From NCBI GenBank assembly GCA_964649415.1, contig CAZYSK010000005.1, forward strand, positions 62,001 through 126,000: a stretch of DNA of 64,000 bases. The letters run 5' to 3'. Both the position numbers and the translations under genes were made by a program. This document shows, one piece after another, positions 7,820 to 17,961 of this stretch. Below the pieces are notes generated by a model, which had not been told where the DNA came from, searched no databases, and saw only the letters and a program-made list of their open reading frames with translations. Numbering within the stretch: position 1 is the stretch's first letter; each line of letters starts with the position of its first letter. The stretch is from CAZYSK01 sp964649415 (GTDB lineage Bacteria; Chloroflexota; Anaerolineae; B4-G1).

Positions 7820-10800
7820 TCACTCCCCGCGTCCCACAGGCAATAGAACCGTGAAGGTGGTCCCTGTCCCCACCTGGCTGGCCACGGAGATCTCTCCACC
7901 GTGGGACTGGACGATGCCATAGCTGATGGACAGCCCCAATCCTGACCCGCGCTTCTTGGTGGTGAAGAAAGGCTCAAACAGCCGCGACACATCTTCCGGT
8001 GGCACGCCCTCTCCTGTGTCGCTGAGCACCACGCGCAGCGCCCGACGCGGCGGCAGGCCGCCAGCGACCGGCATCTGATCCAGAGCAGTGGAGACACGCA
8101 GCGTACCGCCCATAACCATAGCATCCACGGCGTTGAGCACCAGGTTGAGAAAGACCTGCCTGAGTTGGTCGCCGTTCGCCTGAATCATAGGCAGATCGTC
8201 GGCCCACGCACGCTCGACGCTTATCTCGCTGTGTTGCATCTGCTTGCTGGTGAGCGCCAGGACGCTTTCCAGCACAGCGTGCAGGTCGGTAGGGGCTGTC
8301 CCTGCGCGCGATGGCCGGTAGAAATCTCGCATCCGTTGCACGATGGTCGAGACACGGTCGATCTCACCCGCGACGGTGGTCACGTAGCGCTGCAGTTTCT
8401 CGCGCCGCTGATCGCCGTCCAATTCCTCCTCAGCCAGCGTCAGGTAGGTCTGCACCGCCTGGATCGGGTTGTTGATCTCGTGGGCGATGGAGGCAGTCAA
8501 CCGGCCAAGAGCGCCCATCTTCTCCGCCTGGATCAGTTGAGCTTGGGCCCGCTCGCGCTCACGTAGCAACGCTTTCAATTCATCGTAGAGGCGCGCATTC
8601 TCCAGCGCGACGGCCAGCGTGGGAGCAAGCGACCGCAGGGTGCGTAGGTCGTCGTGAGTGAAGGCACCCGGTTCGTCGCTAGACACCGCGATGAGGCCAG
8701 CGTCCCTCTGCTGCGTCACCAGGGGGACGATCATCAAACCCCGCGTCTGGAAGCCCAGGTACCTATCGCCGATGTCCGAGAGGTATGGGTCGCTCTCGGC
8801 GTCCTCGAACAGCAACGGCTGATGGTGCGCCAGCACCCACCCAAGGGTGTCCTCCTCCGGCGACAGAGGCACCAAGACCTCGACCGGAGCAGCACCGGCC
8901 AACGTGTACAGAAGAACCAGCTCGCCCACTTCCGGATCGGGACAAAGCAACGCTGCGCCCGTGGCACCAAACAGGTCTCTTACGCGGGACAGAGTGGCGC
9001 GGGCCACCGCGGCCTGATCCAACGTCGCGGTCAGCGCCAGCCCAATCTCGCTCAGTACCGCCAGTTCATCGGCGCGCGCCCGCGCGGCCGAGTAGAGGTG
9101 GGCGTTCTGGATGGCCTGTCCGGCGCGGTGGGCTGCTGCCCGCACCAGGGCCCGATCCTCGGCCGTGAAGGGATGGTCAGCAGGGCGACCCCCAAGCCCC
9201 AGAACGGCGATCAACTCGTGTCGCCACCAAATCGGGGTGACCAAGTCTCCAGGGCCCATAGCTCGGGCCAGGTGGGGATCCAGGCAGGCGATCAACGTGT
9301 CCAAGTCCTCGCTAGAGAGCGGTGCTATCTCGCCGCGGTGCCCCAAACGCTGAAGTAACGCCTGGAGCCGCTCCACACTCGTTTCAGAAAGTGAAAGCTC
9401 TGTCCAGCCCTGCGAGAGCGTCAAGACATTCCCCAGCCGTCCGCCTACCGGCGGATCATACAGGATCAATGCGCCTCTGGACGTGTTCAAGGCAGCGGCG
9501 AGGTGACGCAGCGTGACATCCACCACCTCCTTCAGGTCCAACGTGGATGAAAGCGCCTGGTCCAATTCGTTGAGGACCTTCAACTGGTCCACCCGGCGGG
9601 CGTCATGGTAGAGCCGTGCGTTGTGCAAGGCAAGCCCTGCCTGTTGGCCGATGGCAATCAACAGTGCGCGATCCTGTTCAGAGTAAGAACGAGGGGCACG
9701 CCAGGCGACGCTCAGAGCACCCCACGTCCTGTCCATCGCGCTCAGGGGGATACAGACCCGGCTGTGGAGGTCAGCGCTGGAAATGACTTCATCCGTGAAA
9801 CAGGCGCAGTCGAGCACCAATGCCCCCGGGGCATCCTCGCCGCCAGCGGCCTGCATCACCTCGCAGAACGGGCACACGCCCAGCGGGACCTGGGCTATGG
9901 CTGCCAGCAGAGCTTCGGGCACACCGCGATGGGCGACGACGCGAAGTGGATCCCCCGGCGTGGGGTCGAGCACCGTCACCCACCCAACGTCGCCATCTAC
10001 CACCGATAGCACCACGTCGAGGACCACCGAGGCCACCTGGCCCGGCTCCAGCAAGGTGGCAACCGCGGACGAGACGGCGTATAGTGCCGCCTGCTCCTCG
10101 GCATAGCGGCGCAGCGCCTCCTCCACCTGCTTGCGCTCGGTGATGTCACGAGCCAAGGCAGCAACCTTTGTCACCTTCCCCTGGGCATCAAAGATGGGAA
10201 AGGCCACGTTGTCAAACCACGTGCCCAGGCGCTCATCCTCGTGGCGAATCGGCTCCCCCGACCGCAGAACCTCGCGGATACACGCCTGCCTGCGCTCTGC
10301 CAGATCGGGCGGCAACAGATCCCAGATACAAGTCCCGACCAGCTCATCCACCCGCATGCCGAACCGGCGAGACATCGTCTCGTTGGCGTCCAGGACGACG
10401 CCCTCGGTATCCGTCAGGATTGCGGCGTCAAGCGGGGCATTCAAGAGCGCCCGCGCCGTCTCCTCGCTCTCCCGCAGCGCCTCGGATGCACGAGCAATGT
10501 CCGCCTCCGCCCGTGTGCGCTCGTCGACCTCCCGACGAAGCCGCTCATTGACCGCCGTCAGTTCGCGGGTCCGCTCCCTCACCAATTCGTCCAGGTGATC
10601 CCGATGTCGCCTTAGCGCCTCCTCGGCCCGCCGGCGCTCAGTGATATCCCGGAACACCAAGACGACGCCACCGGCGGGGCTTGCGTCGTCCAGGATCGGA
10701 GCCATGTTGATCTCAATGGGGATTTCCGGGCCATCCTTCGCGACCAGGAGGATGTCACTCGCCGAGCCATCTACACTCTTGCCCTGCAGCGCCTCCACGA

Positions 10801-11392
10801 CGTAACCGTCGACCGGCTCCCGTGTGTCCTCGTGGACAACACGGAACACCGCCGCCAGATCCTGGCCCAACGCTTGTTCCTGCCTCCACCCCGTCAGCGC
10901 TTCGGCCACAGGATTCAGAAGCTGGATACGCCCCTGGGGATCGGAGGCGATCACCGCATCGCCGATGCTCCTGAGGGTGGTCGCCAGCCAACGTTCGCTC
11001 TCCCTGATCCTCCGTTCCATCTCATGCTTGGCCAGGGCAATCTCGATGGCGGCTCTCAGCTCCACGTCGGCAGCGGGCTTGATCACGTAACCGTAGGGCT
11101 GCGTCACCTTCGCCCGTTGGAGCGTGGAGCTATCGGCAGAGGCAGTGAGGTAGATGACGGGGACGTCGAAACGCGCGTGGATCTGCTCGGCGGCCTCGAT
11201 GCCATCCATCTCCCCCCGCAGCCGAACGTCCATCAGGATCAAGTCTGGGTGCATCTCCACCGCTCTTCGAACGGCGTCCTCCCCAGATGCCACGACAGCG
11301 GAGATGCTGTATCCCAGCCTCTTGATCCTATCCCGCAGGTCCAAGGCAACGACGCTCTCATCCTCGACGATTAGGATCTTCTCATTCGCCAC
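7820..11392 (-). CDS. Large soluble histidine kinase, REC-PAS-PAS-GAF-GAF-GAF-HisKA-HATPase
   Basis: A 1190-residue cytoplasmic kinase. Domains in order: receiver (ANEKILIVEDES, phosphoacceptor near D55), PAS at about 135-255, coiled coil, PAS at about 310-430, three GAF domains at about 450-590, 605-760 and 770-925, HisKA with the histidine near 968 in ASIAHEINNPIQA, and HATPase_c with NLVLNAVDAM, DTGEGVP and GSGLGLSIS. The first GAF contains a Cys-rich segment (CPFCEVMQAAGG, DCACF) that could bind metal or sense redox; this is inferred. The start is a GTG at 11392 with AAGGAG eight bases upstream, matching the paralog at 6079; no ATG fits. A TTGACT-17-TATACT promoter lies about 110 bases upstream. 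The winged-helix regulator at 6912-7736 follows. Confidence 0.93.
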   Translation of the reverse strand: MANEKILIVEDESVVALDLRDRIKRLGYSISAVVASGEDAVRRAVEMHPDLILMDVRLRGEMDGIEAAEQIHARFDVPVIYLTASADSSTLQRAKVTQPYGYVIKPAADVELRAAIEIALAKHEMERRIRESERWLATTLRSIGDAVIASDPQGRIQLLNPVAEALTGWRQEQALGQDLAAVFRVVHEDTREPVDGYVVEALQGKSVDGSASDILLVAKDGPEIPIEINMAPILDDASPAGGVVLVFRDITERRRAEEALRRHRDHLDELVRERTRELTAVNERLRREVDERTRAEADIARASEALRESEETARALLNAPLDAAILTDTEGVVLDANETMSRRFGMRVDELVGTCIWDLLPPDLAERRQACIREVLRSGEPIRHEDERLGTWFDNVAFPIFDAQGKVTKVAALARDITERKQVEEALRRYAEEQAALYAVSSAVATLLEPGQVASVVLDVVLSVVDGDVGWVTVLDPTPGDPLRVVAHRGVPEALLAAIAQVPLGVCPFCEVMQAAGGEDAPGALVLDCACFTDEVISSADLHSRVCIPLSAMDRTWGALSVAWRAPRSYSEQDRALLIAIGQQAGLALHNARLYHDARRVDQLKVLNELDQALSSTLDLKEVVDVTLRHLAAALNTSRGALILYDPPVGGRLGNVLTLSQGWTELSLSETSVERLQALLQRLGHRGEIAPLSSEDLDTLIACLDPHLARAMGPGDLVTPIWWRHELIAVLGLGGRPADHPFTAEDRALVRAAAHRAGQAIQNAHLYSAARARADELAVLSEIGLALTATLDQAAVARATLSRVRDLFGATGAALLCPDPEVGELVLLYTLAGAAPVEVLVPLSPEEDTLGWVLAHHQPLLFEDAESDPYLSDIGDRYLGFQTRGLMIVPLVTQQRDAGLIAVSSDEPGAFTHDDLRTLRSLAPTLAVALENARLYDELKALLRERERAQAQLIQAEKMGALGRLTASIAHEINNPIQAVQTYLTLAEEELDGDQRREKLQRYVTTVAGEIDRVSTIVQRMRDFYRPSRAGTAPTDLHAVLESVLALTSKQMQHSEISVERAWADDLPMIQANGDQLRQVFLNLVLNAVDAMVMGGTLRVSTALDQMPVAGGLPPRRALRVVLSDTGEGVPPEDVSRLFEPFFTTKKRGSGLGLSISYGIVQSHGGEISVASQVGTGTTFTVLLPVGRGE

Positions 11393-11499
11393 CTTGCTAG
11401 CTCCTTGCCGGACGAGCCCAGCACTACAACCGCCAAGAGGACAGATGCCTCGGCTCCGAGATCGATACGAGACATCTCTCCTCAACACAGTGCATCGCC

Positions 11500-11528
11500 A
11501 GTATAGCGTAATGCTGCGCGAGAGTCAA
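11500..11528 (-). promoter_or_regulatory. Sigma-70-type promoter of the 7820-11392 kinase
   Basis: On the minus strand TTGACT (11528-11523) is followed by a 17-bp spacer and TATACT (11505-11500). It abuts the terminator of the upstream macroglobulin gene at 11532-11561, so a new transcription unit begins here, with a leader of roughly 100 bases before the GTG start. Confidence 0.75.
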
Positions 11529-11531
11529 ACA

Positions 11532-11561
11532 GAAACACCCCGCTCTGAGGCGGGGTGTTTC
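11532..11561 (-). terminator. Hairpin terminator of the macroglobulin gene
   Basis: A perfect 12-bp inverted repeat, GAAACACCCCGC and GCGGGGTGTTTC around a six-base loop, is followed on the minus strand by TGTTTGACT. It lies 37 bases past the stop of the gene at 11598-17726. The T-run is weak, so termination may be partial. Confidence 0.75.
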
Positions 11562-11597
11562 CGGCGTGATGCCATGCCCAAAGGCCCGGCGGGCCAA

Positions 11598-14500
11598 TCA
11601 CTCCACGATGGTGAACAACCTGCCATCCGCCCGGCCAAACACCTCCGGGAAGTAGAACTCGTGGGCCGTGGTCGGGATGACCCGGTACTCGCCCGGCACC
11701 GTGGCGCGGAAGGTGTAGACGTACTCGTAGGTGCCCGCCGGCAGGTAGTCGGCGAAGAGGACCACTTTGTCGTCGCGCATCTCGCTGCGGCTGTACCAAC
11801 GCCACCACCAGTAGTAGAAATCGTACCAGAACTCGCTTTCCGTCTCCCGGTAGAGCCCCGGCGTCCGCTCTAAGAGGCTGCTCGTGTCCAGGCTCACGTC
11901 AATCGCTTCGACCCCGGCGGGCAGCGGATCCTCGACAACGACGTAGTACAGGTCGTGCGGTGCAATGATCGTCAACCGCACCTGCACGACGTCGCCCACG
12001 GCGGCTTCATCGACCTGGGCGCACTGAACCCCTGCCGAGCAACTCGGGGCGCTGTACTGGCGCGACAGGATGATGCCCCGGTTCAGCGGCTCGATCTCCT
12101 CCACCGGGAGGAAGACCTTGAGGTGAGCCGTGTAGTACAGGCGGCCCTCGCCCGGCCCGCGCCCGATCGTCAGCCGGTTGCCGACGTCCCCAAGCAAGTC
12201 CGCCACGTCCACGCGCAGATGCACGGGCTCGTCTACGGTATCGGGGGTCACAGCGCCCTCAGCCAGCGTGTCGTCGTTGAGCCACACGCCGTACTCGTAC
12301 TCGCCCTTCAGTTCGCCGGTGGCGGCCATCCAGTCGGTGAGCGCGATAAGCGCCCAGGCGGTCTCCTGGGTCGTCTCCCAGATGCCATCCTGGCGGGCGA
12401 CCATCAGCCAGCGCACTACGTTGGGGATGAGCGCGTTGCCGGGGTCAATCCGTGCCAGCGCGTCCAGGATGACGGCAGTGGAGCGCGTGTCGGTGTTCAT
12501 GGCCCACCAGTCGTAGTCGGCCTCCTCCCAGTGCGCGCCGGTCGCGCTGAGGATGGCCGCGTTCTGCAAATCCGACAGCAGCGTGGCGACCTGTGGGACG
12601 TGCATACCGGTCTCGTCCGCGTGCAACTGCATGGTCATCGCCAGGAACGCCCGCCCGTAGTGGCTGAGCTTATCACGGCGGCTGAACAGGTCGCCGGTGT
12701 ACTCGCTGGTCTGCCGAGACCGGCCGGCCTCGGCTATGGCGTAGAGGATAAACGCCTGGCGGTTCGCCTCGTGGTAGGACTGGAGCTCACGGGCGCCGAC
12801 CAAGACACCCTCCAGGTAGCTCAAGCCGCGCTCGACCACGCCCGCCTGCACCGGGAAGTCCGCCTCCCGTGCCTTCACCAGCGCGAAGACGACGTAGGCG
12901 CTCAGGTGGGGGTTGCTCTCACCCTCGCCCTGGTACCACCAGCCCCAGCCACCGTCACTGTGCTGCCGCACGTACAGCTTGTCCAACCCTTCCTCAACCA
13001 GGCCGGGCAACTTGGCCTCCAACTCCGGATCGGAGAGCCCCAGCTCGCGCAAGGCCCGGTAGGTCAACACGTTGGGCAGGAAGCGGCTGACAACCTGCTC
13101 GGTGCACTCATATGGGAAATGCTCCAGGTAGCTCAGTCCGTCCACCATCCCGGCCGCCAACGACGGATCGAGCCGGACGGAGAGTTCGCCCCGCCGGTCG
13201 TCGTACTTGGGCGGGAGCGCCACCACCTCGGTGCGGGTGTCCTCGTCCACCAACTGCCCGCCCGTGCCGACGATCTCCGGCGCGGTGTACCGGTACACCA
13301 GCAGCGTACCCTCCGGACCGGTCGTGAGGCGCGGGCGCGCGGCATCGGAGTATTCACCCGCGACAGCACTCATCGCCACGTCCACGGCCTGCACGTCCTC
13401 GACCTCAACCCACCAGGCGACCTTCGCCTCCCCGCCGGCGGGGACGTCGACCTGTTGACTCGGCGATCCGTCGACTTGCACGCCCTCTGCGTGCAGCGTG
13501 ACCTCGATGTCCTGGGACACGCCGGTATTATTGCTCACCAACGCCGCCAGTTGCGCCCGGTCGCCGACGACAAAGAAACGCGGTGTCACAGGCCTGACCA
13601 GGAGCGGCTTGGTGACGAGCAGATCCGCAGTCGCCTCACCCACCTGCGTGGCGGCGGTCACCCCAACCCCCCGGAAGACCCAGGTGGTGAGGTTGTCCGG
13701 CAGCTCGACCTCCACCGTAGCTCGGCCCGTACGGTCGGTGACCACGGCGGCATCCCAGAAGGCGGTATCGGCGAACTCCTCCCGCAGCTCGACCCCCGCG
13801 GGGAGCGGGGCCGCCGCTTCTTTCATGCCCCCCGCTTCAGCCATGGCGGGCATCTCAGCGGCGGTCATGGTCGGCATGGGAGCGGGAGCTGCCATAGGCT
13901 CCCCGGCGGCATCCTCGTCCGCGGCACTGGCCCGCACGGCGGCCTCTTCCTCTAGCGGTTCTTCGAGTACCTCCTCCAGTTCCTCCACCTGTTCCTGGAG
14001 CAGCCGGTTGACGGATATGACCAGGCCGCTAGCGGTCGCGACACCCAGTCCGCGCCGCCCGTAGAACACCGCGCGGATCGCGTCCGGCGTGCGCGGCTGG
14101 AGGCTCAACACCGCCTTGTCCACTAGGTCAAGGGAGAAAGCGGTCTCCACAGGTTCGCCGCTCGCGTCGGTGACCTGCACGTCGAAGGATACCGTGTCAC
14201 CGGGGGCAGCCTGGGGAATTCCTCCCTCACCGTACAGGGAAACGAGGGGAGTCAGCGAGATCGCCAACTCCTGCTCCACGGGCTCGACCGTCAGTGTGAC
14301 GTAGCCCACCTTGTGCGTCGCCACCGGCTCGGTGGCATCTGGCCCCTTGACGATGACGGCGGACACGAAGACGTTGGGCACATGGTCGGTGGTTATGGGG
14401 AGACGATAGATCGCGGAGTTGTTCTCCAGGCGCATGACGTCCTGATGGAGCACCCCACCCCGCTCGATGGTGATCCAGGCCCACTGCTCCCCCGCGAACG

Positions 14501-17500
14501 GGCTGGGGATCAGGATCTCGGCGGTCTCGCCGGGCACGTAGGTGGTCTTGTCACTGACGAGTGTGATGCGATCGTTGTTCTCTCGCCGCCAGGAGACGTA
14601 TTCGGATCCACTGACCCAAATCCAGGTCGAACTGCGCACCAGGCGCTCCCTCCCGTCGCGACCGCTGACGACGACGCGGTAGGAGCCGCCGTCCTCGGGC
14701 GTGAAGGCCGCCACACCGTCGCCGTTGCCGTCGGTAACCAGCGTGCCCGTGTCGACCAGTGTGTCCACCGTCTCCCACTCCCACGAGCCCGTGCCGAGCT
14801 CGTCTTCGACGAAGGTGTTCACCCACTCGCGGCGGTAGACCTCGAACGCCAAGCGCCGGTCGGGGACCCGTTCCCCGGCCCAGTCCACCGTCACCACGTC
14901 CACGACCAGTTCCTCACCTGCCTCACCGACGACCTGCTGCGGGGCCAGTCCCACGTAGAACTCACCCTGGTGGACCACGACGTCGGCCCGGCCCGAGATG
15001 GCTTGCCCATCCTTGCCACGGACGGTCGCCTCGATAGTCAGCTTCTGCCCCCCGGTCATTACCTCCGTAGGCAGCAGGATGGTCAGGTTACCGCCGGCAT
15101 CGGTCGCGCCGGAGCCGCCGAGCACTACCTGGGGTGTAGGAGGCTCCCACCACCAACACCAGTGACACACCCACGGATCATCCTCGTCCGTGAAGACGTA
15201 GCGGCCAAACTGGCTCGGCTCGAAGCGGTAGGGAGCGGTGAGCACATTCCATTCCACGTCTGCATTTGCGACGGGACCGCCGAAGAAATAGCGCACCTCG
15301 GCCCGGGCTTGAGTGGCGGCTCCTTCGATGCCCCCTACAGGCGGGGAAGTCGGCGCGGCCAACTCTGGCTGTTCCGGGACGACGCGCACCTCGAACTCCG
15401 GCGGGCGGTACGCGGCGACCTGGAATCCAGCCCCGAAGTACTCCCTATCATACTCAACCCCAAGCGAATATCGGCCCAAGCCGGCCCCCTCCCCCAGCGC
15501 GACTTCGCCGTGAAAGGCACCGAAATCATCGAGCTCCAGTCGCTCGTTGTACACCTCCGCGCCCACAGCATCGTACACGCTCACCTGAACCGTGCCGCGC
15601 CCCGGAAGATCGTAATGCACGTCGTCCTCAGCGCGCAGGATGCCACGGAAATAGACGGTTTGATCGGGCCGGTAGATGGACCGGTCCGTGTAGACGTGCG
15701 CACGATAGGCCCCGCCGCCGTATTCCTCCTCCAGGCCAAAGTCCCAGGGCGCAATGCCGGCGCTCCAGTCCCAGCCAGTCGCGCCCAGCACGAAGGGCTC
15801 TCGGGCCACGACGTACATCGTGGCGTAGCGGGCCGCGTTCACGGCGAAGCGGGCCAGGCCGTCCGCGTCGGTGGTGCTCGTGCCCTGAGAGTCGCCACCC
15901 TGGCCCTGGGCGGTCAACGCGAGCCCCTGGGCAGGGCGACCAGTCGCCAGGTCGGTGACCCACACCCACACCTCATCCTGGCTGGTCTTGAACGTCACGT
16001 TGTAGTCCGAGACCACCAGCAGCTTGCGATGGCTCCACCGATCGTACTCCACGCCGGGGACGCGCATATCCAACAGGTACACGCCCGGGGCCAACGTGCC
16101 TCCGCCCTCGACCAGGTCAACCAGCGCGTATGCGACCTCATTGGGGGGAGACACGGCAGACTTGGTCCACTGGCGGACAGGGCCACCTGCGGGCTGCCAC
16201 TCCCACCAATCCTGCTGGGCGCGGAAGAACTGCCCCAGGTCAAGACGGTAGAGGGCCAAGTCAAGGCGGGCGACGTTCAGGTGACTGACGAGGACGCGGG
16301 CAGGCTGGTGCGCGTCGGCAGTGCCCACCAGACCGGGCATATGGATGTTGGCCTGGGGCGGTAGAGGCGCGGTGCGAAAGCGCACCGTCATCTCCTGTCC
16401 CGTCGTATTGCCGTAGGGATCGGCGATGTTGGGGCCGATGCGCACCTCATAGTCGGTCGAGGGCTGAGCGCCGAAGCGAAGCACAAACGTGTTGTCCCAG
16501 GTGTTGAAGTAGGTGTACACCTGCGTAGGGGACAGGGGCGGGGTCATCTCCAGGTTGGGCATCACGGTGCCGGGGTCGATGGGCGCATTGAAGATGATCT
16601 CGAAGTCCGCACGAGGCCACGCGTCTTGCTCGCCGTCTTCGGGCCTCGTGCCGACGATGCGTGGCAACGGGACGGTGTCGAAGCGCCACTCGTAGGCCCC
16701 TTCCATACCCTCTCCACCCTCGGCACTTCGCACACCGGCATCCACCTGTGCCCTATAGGTCTTGTCGAAGACCAGACGCTCGCCAGGCGTGAACACCAAC
16801 GTGGCTTCTGCGCACTCAACGGAGCCAGGGATTGAGCGCAAGCCAGTGCGCAGGCTGAACGCCTGGGCAGCCGATGCGCAGTCCACCGGCATGTTGAAGG
16901 AGACCTCCACGGCCGTGTCCACGCCGACCAGCTCGGCATCCTCGTGGGGAGAAACCCAAACGACCTGCGGAGGCTGGGTGGAAAAGGACCAGACGTAGTC
17001 CTCAGCCAGGACCCCGCCTGTCGTGTCGGCCAGGCCAGCGGCGACGCGGGCCTCGTACCTGGTGCCACCGGGCAGGGTTCCAGCCGGGGTGAACACGTAG
17101 ATAGACGTGTTGAGCCATTCACCAGTGCCCTCGACCGGCGGATCCAACACGAGCGGCTGAGGCAATTCAGCCGTCGCCGGATCGCTGACCGCCGTCAACG
17201 GCACGACGGGACGGTTAAAGATGACGGTGACGGCACTACCGGCCTCCACATCCTCCGCGCCTGGAGCGGGGATGACCTGCGCCACCTCCAGGTAGCCAAC
17301 CGTGCGGAAGCGGAAACGGTAAGCCCCATCGAGCAGATTGCCGTCGGTCGCCTTAGCCTCGGCACTCAGCGTGACGTAGTAGTCGGCGTCTCGCTTGAGA
17401 TCGCGGGCGGGCTTAAAACGGACGGTGCGCTCGTCAGCCCATTCGATGCTACCCGGCACGTCGGGGCCAACGAGGAAGCTCGCCTCGACGGAGGGCTTGT

Positions 17501-17726
17501 CCATGGGACGGTCGAAGACCAGCTCAACGATCCCATCGGGCGACAGTTCCTCTCCCCGCTCCGGCGTGCGCTGGATGACGATGGGGGAGACCGTGTCAGG
17601 CGGAGGCGGTGTGTAGGGAGGCGGCGTAGGACTGGGGGTAGGCCCCACAGCAGAACGACAGCCCCCCAGCACCAGGCTGAACAGTGCAACAAGGGACAGA
17701 ATCTTGTAGAGGTCTAGACGTTTCAT
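11598..17726 (-). CDS. Alpha-2-macroglobulin family lipoprotein with N-terminal Big_5 repeats
   Basis: A 2042-residue envelope protein. The N-terminus MKRLDLYKILSLVALFSL ends in the lipobox LVLGGC (C23), so it is probably a lipoprotein, followed by a Pro/Thr-rich linker. Four Big_5/SbsA-like Ig domains span about 50-470 (each with an FDRPM or FNxPV motif). The macroglobulin MG domains then include a disordered Glu/Ala/Met-rich stretch at about 1245-1310 that could serve as the bait region, the motif FADTAFWDA, and the thioester motif PYECTEQ (Cys near 1541) before the helical thioester domain. Bacterial relatives trap attacking proteases by covalent thioester attachment. A pbpC partner, often adjacent in Proteobacteria, is absent here. 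The start at 17726 has AGGAGG eight bases upstream; longer starts would bury the lipobox. Confidence 0.93.
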   Translation of the reverse strand: MKRLDLYKILSLVALFSLVLGGCRSAVGPTPSPTPPPYTPPPPDTVSPIVIQRTPERGEELSPDGIVELVFDRPMDKPSVEASFLVGPDVPGSIEWADERTVRFKPARDLKRDADYYVTLSAEAKATDGNLLDGAYRFRFRTVGYLEVAQVIPAPGAEDVEAGSAVTVIFNRPVVPLTAVSDPATAELPQPLVLDPPVEGTGEWLNTSIYVFTPAGTLPGGTRYEARVAAGLADTTGGVLAEDYVWSFSTQPPQVVWVSPHEDAELVGVDTAVEVSFNMPVDCASAAQAFSLRTGLRSIPGSVECAEATLVFTPGERLVFDKTYRAQVDAGVRSAEGGEGMEGAYEWRFDTVPLPRIVGTRPEDGEQDAWPRADFEIIFNAPIDPGTVMPNLEMTPPLSPTQVYTYFNTWDNTFVLRFGAQPSTDYEVRIGPNIADPYGNTTGQEMTVRFRTAPLPPQANIHMPGLVGTADAHQPARVLVSHLNVARLDLALYRLDLGQFFRAQQDWWEWQPAGGPVRQWTKSAVSPPNEVAYALVDLVEGGGTLAPGVYLLDMRVPGVEYDRWSHRKLLVVSDYNVTFKTSQDEVWVWVTDLATGRPAQGLALTAQGQGGDSQGTSTTDADGLARFAVNAARYATMYVVAREPFVLGATGWDWSAGIAPWDFGLEEEYGGGAYRAHVYTDRSIYRPDQTVYFRGILRAEDDVHYDLPGRGTVQVSVYDAVGAEVYNERLELDDFGAFHGEVALGEGAGLGRYSLGVEYDREYFGAGFQVAAYRPPEFEVRVVPEQPELAAPTSPPVGGIEGAATQARAEVRYFFGGPVANADVEWNVLTAPYRFEPSQFGRYVFTDEDDPWVCHWCWWWEPPTPQVVLGGSGATDAGGNLTILLPTEVMTGGQKLTIEATVRGKDGQAISGRADVVVHQGEFYVGLAPQQVVGEAGEELVVDVVTVDWAGERVPDRRLAFEVYRREWVNTFVEDELGTGSWEWETVDTLVDTGTLVTDGNGDGVAAFTPEDGGSYRVVVSGRDGRERLVRSSTWIWVSGSEYVSWRRENNDRITLVSDKTTYVPGETAEILIPSPFAGEQWAWITIERGGVLHQDVMRLENNSAIYRLPITTDHVPNVFVSAVIVKGPDATEPVATHKVGYVTLTVEPVEQELAISLTPLVSLYGEGGIPQAAPGDTVSFDVQVTDASGEPVETAFSLDLVDKAVLSLQPRTPDAIRAVFYGRRGLGVATASGLVISVNRLLQEQVEELEEVLEEPLEEEAAVRASAADEDAAGEPMAAPAPMPTMTAAEMPAMAEAGGMKEAAAPLPAGVELREEFADTAFWDAAVVTDRTGRATVEVELPDNLTTWVFRGVGVTAATQVGEATADLLVTKPLLVRPVTPRFFVVGDRAQLAALVSNNTGVSQDIEVTLHAEGVQVDGSPSQQVDVPAGGEAKVAWWVEVEDVQAVDVAMSAVAGEYSDAARPRLTTGPEGTLLVYRYTAPEIVGTGGQLVDEDTRTEVVALPPKYDDRRGELSVRLDPSLAAGMVDGLSYLEHFPYECTEQVVSRFLPNVLTYRALRELGLSDPELEAKLPGLVEEGLDKLYVRQHSDGGWGWWYQGEGESNPHLSAYVVFALVKAREADFPVQAGVVERGLSYLEGVLVGARELQSYHEANRQAFILYAIAEAGRSRQTSEYTGDLFSRRDKLSHYGRAFLAMTMQLHADETGMHVPQVATLLSDLQNAAILSATGAHWEEADYDWWAMNTDTRSTAVILDALARIDPGNALIPNVVRWLMVARQDGIWETTQETAWALIALTDWMAATGELKGEYEYGVWLNDDTLAEGAVTPDTVDEPVHLRVDVADLLGDVGNRLTIGRGPGEGRLYYTAHLKVFLPVEEIEPLNRGIILSRQYSAPSCSAGVQCAQVDEAAVGDVVQVRLTIIAPHDLYYVVVEDPLPAGVEAIDVSLDTSSLLERTPGLYRETESEFWYDFYYWWWRWYSRSEMRDDKVVLFADYLPAGTYEYVYTFRATVPGEYRVIPTTAHEFYFPEVFGRADGRLFTIVE

Positions 17727-17861
17727 CGGATCATCCTCCTTACGTAGTGCAGACCACGCAGTACGCACAGCGCTTGCCAGCCTGCTACCCCGTGCCACGT
17801 ACCCCGCCGCCAGGGCTGCGAGACAGCACACGCTCTACCGTCTAAGACGCCTCAGGACGGC

Positions 17862-17891
17862 AAAAGGTTCCCCCAAGGAAGGGGCGAAACC
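17862..17891 (-). terminator. Probable terminator of the cold-shock gene
   Basis: On the minus strand GGTT...CCCC TTCCTT GGGG...AACC is followed directly by TTTT. It lies about 70 bases after the stop at 17962, between the cold-shock gene and the macroglobulin gene. The stem is interrupted by three unpaired bases. Confidence 0.55.
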
Positions 17892-17961
17892 AAGCACTGA
17901 CGAATGATCCGAAGAGGCTCGACGGACATCGACCTGGACCGCGAGCCCGTTGCTTGCGTCA

